DNA from: Pempheris klunzingeri
Lineage: Eukaryota; Chordata; Actinopteri; Acropomatiformes; Pempheridae
Reading direction: 5' to 3'
DNA length: 64,000 nucleotides
Assembly (NCBI RefSeq): GCF_042242105.1
Contig: NC_092013.1
Span: 18,964,618-19,028,617 of the forward strand
Positions within the stretch are counted from its first letter, which is position 1; every line of letters starts with the position of its first letter. The position numbers and the translations under genes are program-made. The notes beneath the pieces are model-generated. The model worked only from the letters and a program-made list of their open reading frames with translations. It had not been told where the DNA came from and ran no database searches. Shown here piece after piece: positions 60,652 to 64,000 of the stretch.

Positions 60652-62366
60652 TAGAGAAACTGAGGCATGTATTCATATCAAGGGCATGAGAAACACATGG
60701 ACAAATCAAACATATCCAGTAGTGAGATGCCCTGCGGGACATCGCTTTATCTTTATCACAATTTTGTACTCCAAACTTGGCGGCATTTGTGCATATTGTT
60801 ACAGTATTAATAGGCACTCTGTGGTGAGACAGCCTTTACACAAGTTGTCTGCTTGTGGATGTGTCAAAGTGCAATTAACACAACTCAGCAACTACTATAT
60901 CTGTTAACTTTGATGAGAAGAACTGAAAGGTATAATTATCTTTCATCCAGTGCAATTTGAAGAAAAATGTGATGGCTAACTTGTACTGTATTCAGTCACT
61001 ACACCTAGTCAAAGGTAGGGTAATTCGTTAATTTGACCAAAATGTCCTTGAGGGTCGATATAACAGAAAGTTTATCCCACAAAAGAAGAGAAAGCATGTT
61101 CAGGTGTTAAACGTGGCATTTAAACTGGAGGCTCATTTCAGATCACAATTCTATGTTAGTCTACACTTCGTCATATTCAGCAAAATCTAGCTGGAACTTG
61201 GCATGATTTTCAAGGGCAGGCGAATGTGTCCAGAGTAAGTGAAGAGGACATCAGCGCACACATCGTCTTATCAGCACATCTATAGTTGTGAGTGCTCAGC
61301 CAGCAGCACTTCTCCATTTGACACAGCGTAACAATATCTGTGTGATAAATAGTTAGCGCGCCTGCTATTATGTGTCGATAGGCTGCAAAATACAAATCAA
61401 ACCGTGAAGCTGCTTAATACTCACTGTATTATAGTACATGCAGAGGTTGCATGCAGCATTTGACGCATTAAAATCCAAAGGTTATTTTTTTTTTCCTTCA
61501 TGGTTTCATTTCATTATTTGGCAGTTTTCACCACATCATGCAGATTTAGCTGTATATGCAGTCAGCTTCTAACCATATCAATTCATTGCACTCTCCACAC
61601 TTTTTGAGCTTCACACCACCCGCTGTTGGCAGGGCAAACATAGTTGTTGACGTGTATAGAAACACGAGATGGGATATATATTTGTGATCAGACAGAGAGG
61701 ATTGGCGGGTGAAGACGAAAGACAACTTTGCACTCTTGTATTTGAGCATTTCTCCATATACCTTTGTTCTCTCATTTGTATTGCATGGCATAGTGTGCCG
61801 AAATGAGGTTTAACTCTTAATATCAGTAACCGACAGTTTGACATATTTATTGTAGCTAAATATACTATAGTATTTTAAGCATATAGTGATGATCATTATA
61901 TTCCACGTGATGGGGAAAGCCAATACTTCAACTGGATTTGTGAAATGATGGCATTTGTTTCTCATCAGGAAAACAGGAATTGGTACTTTATATGCATGCC
62001 GCATTTCAATCTTGAAAATGTACTGTATGTGAGTTTATTATAGAGCTTGTGTAGAAACGGCAGTGGATGTAGATGTAATACAATTGATGCCTTTCTAATA
62101 ACCCTGCAATATGCAATAATGATAACGTGTGGGTGGAAAGCAAATATGTTGCTGAAATTGTATTTTTCACCCATGGAAAGAGCAATACCTGTAATTAAAT
62201 AGAATGAAATGCAATAAGGTGACATCAGTTAGTCACGTTGGTACTCAGCACTTTACTATGTTATGAAGCACTTAATATTTGAGGACTGTTACTGTATGTG
62301 TCAACATTGTACAGTATACAATGTCATAATGTTTTATTTATCCTGTAAAGAGTGCCTTTAATTAAA
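60652..62366 (+). other. kcna10: kcna10 3'UTR / downstream region
   Basis: Non-coding, AT-rich. ATTAAA occurs at 61468-61473 and 62361-62366; no AATAAA was noticed. The 3' end is therefore uncertain, between about 61.5 and 62.4 kb. Confidence 0.35.
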
Positions 62367-64000
62367 CATGTATCCTAACTGTGCGAAGTTTCCCTCTGGT
62401 GATTTAATATCTGCGGTAAATTGGACATCAAGCAAGTTTAAACTTTTTAAACTTTTTTAGTTTTCCTCCCATGTTCAACAATAGTAGTGATGAATGGAGG
62501 TGGAAGTGTCAGTGTTTGGCTTCAGGGCTGAACACTCATTATCACCTCATGTTAGCTGTTATTAACGCCTTCACACTGCTGGTTCTCTGCACTGATATCA
62601 TGATGGCATCCCTCCCTCTCTCCCTCTCTGTCTCTCTGTGTCTCTATAGCTCTCATCCAGGCATTCTCCCCAGCGAGTCCTGTCAAACAATGTGTCACAT
62701 CACAAGAAGGAAAAAGAGCTGGGTTAGATTTTTTTATTTTTTATTTTTTTAAATATATCTGGTGTCGTGGTGTAGATGGCAGACTGGAGGAGCAGACGTT
62801 TATCCTCTGGATAACAAGCCTGTTATCTAATTAAGAAATGAGTAGGATACAGCCAGGCTAAAAATAGATGGGAAGATCAGAAGGGATTATCAAATCACGC
62901 ACAAATCCAACAGACTGAAAAGTGACACATTGAGGAGTCTTTGCTGTTTTCTGGGATATCAATCAAAAGAGGGGGATTGAAACACAATTAGCTTCCTTTT
63001 CCCTAGATGGAGAAATTGTAGTGCTGTGAACTTGACATTGCCTTTGACTGGGATAGCTTCAAAAGCAAAAACACCAAATTAAATATGCAGACCAAATGAA
63101 TCATTTATAAGATTATCTATCTTAGCCTCCATTGCTAGGAGCTAGCTGTTTCTCTTGATTCTTTACTGTCCCGTACTGTCACATCAAGGACATATTCTCG
63201 GTTAATGTGCTAAAACAATATCTAATATCTAATCTGTTTAAATGCCACGTAAGATGAAGCTGTTGAGGTGGTTTCCTGCTGAAACGTGCCGGCTATGTTC
63301 TTGCAGTCTGTTGAGAGGCTTGCTCGTGTTGTCACTAGTTGACAGTCAGGTCAGCGGGCCGCCCTTCTGCCCTGCTGATCACTGATCGTACAGTGATACA
63401 CCAAAGACGAGCCCTGATAGCATTTTAGCATTTAACAGACAGGTGGCTCCGGCAAGGTCAAAGCCAATGTGAGGCTGTCATTTATAATTCATCGGGTGTT
63501 CCACGATGAGATCACATCCATCTTGGCTTTGATAGAGATTCACCCCAAGAAGCTCAGAAGACCAGCAGATGGTCTAATCACTGTGACACAGCAGACTGCA
63601 CCGCAAACCTTAATGAATCTAAAAATACCACCGTTGCACGACTCTGTTCTTCCCTTTACTCGCCGGGTCAGTGACGAGAGCTGTGTCCCACTCCTTTAAG
63701 GGAAACAATGGACGGGTCTCACACGACAGCTCAGACAGTGAGTCCCATACCAGTAGATTGGGTTACTGTTCTGTCAGCAGACACGTTATAAGCCATTTTA
63801 AGAGCTGCACAGACAGCAGCCTGTGTACTGTAGCTCGCTCCCTGCAGAGGGCAAAGTCACTTGGAACTGGGCAGCCTGTGTTTGTATTAAATCACTCCAA
63901 AGTCTCCTGTTTCTTCCAGTGACGGGAAACTCTTCTGGATGCAGGAGAGTGCACGGTAGCATCGGGCTGGATCACCGCTGCGGTGACCTTGCCATTTGGT
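62367..64000. other. intergenic DNA, no gene recognised
   Basis: Contains a (CT)-rich run near 62610-62640 and a T-rich patch near 62729-62751. No supported gene to the window end. Confidence 0.5.

Overview
The window reads as nuclear DNA of a ray-finned (teleost) fish. It is AT-rich and mostly non-coding, with many (CA)n/(GT)n microsatellites and several interspersed repeats I recognise as typical of teleost genomes: a tRNA-derived SINE with an (ATGG)n tail, hAT-type MITEs, and a decayed BED-finger hAT transposon. Only three protein-coding genes can be supported. All three are intact, intronless in their coding part, and on the + strand.

The genes are Shaker-type voltage-gated K+ channel subunits (Kv1). 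They are kcna3 (Kv1.3; 20416-21969), kcna2 (Kv1.2; 34823-36319) and kcna10 (Kv1.8; 58966-60651). Order and orientation match the human 1p13 cluster KCNA3-KCNA2-KCNA10, so this is the conserved vertebrate array. Which 3R duplicate (a or b) it is cannot be told from the window. Each protein has a T1 tetramerisation domain, S1-S6, an S4 with regularly spaced arginines, a TTVGYGD selectivity filter and a PVP gate hinge. Kv1.3 and Kv1.2 end in TDV, a PDZ-ligand type C-terminus; Kv1.10 does not. Products of these genes can co-assemble as tetramers at the plasma membrane.

Layout: 1-19.6 kb is upstream intergenic DNA with old repeats, a near-perfect 63-nt hairpin (5519-5581) and a double palindrome (16722-16784). 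19.6-22.7 kb is the kcna3 promoter, gene and 3'UTR, including a strong REST/RE1-like site and an upstream ORF that overlaps the first ATG. 22.7-33 kb is intergenic with a strong G-quadruplex motif. 33-39 kb holds candidate untranslated exons, kcna2 and its 3' region. 41-55 kb is a repeat-rich spacer with nested transposons between kcna2 and kcna10. 57.7-62.4 kb is kcna10 with candidate untranslated exons and 3'UTR. The rest is intergenic.

I found no operon, CRISPR, phage or clearly new enzymatic system. The most interesting signals are regulatory (RE1 site, dual-start/uORF arrangement of kcna3, POU site near kcna2), the long hairpin, lineage differences at known Kv1.2 control residues, and the nested transposons.
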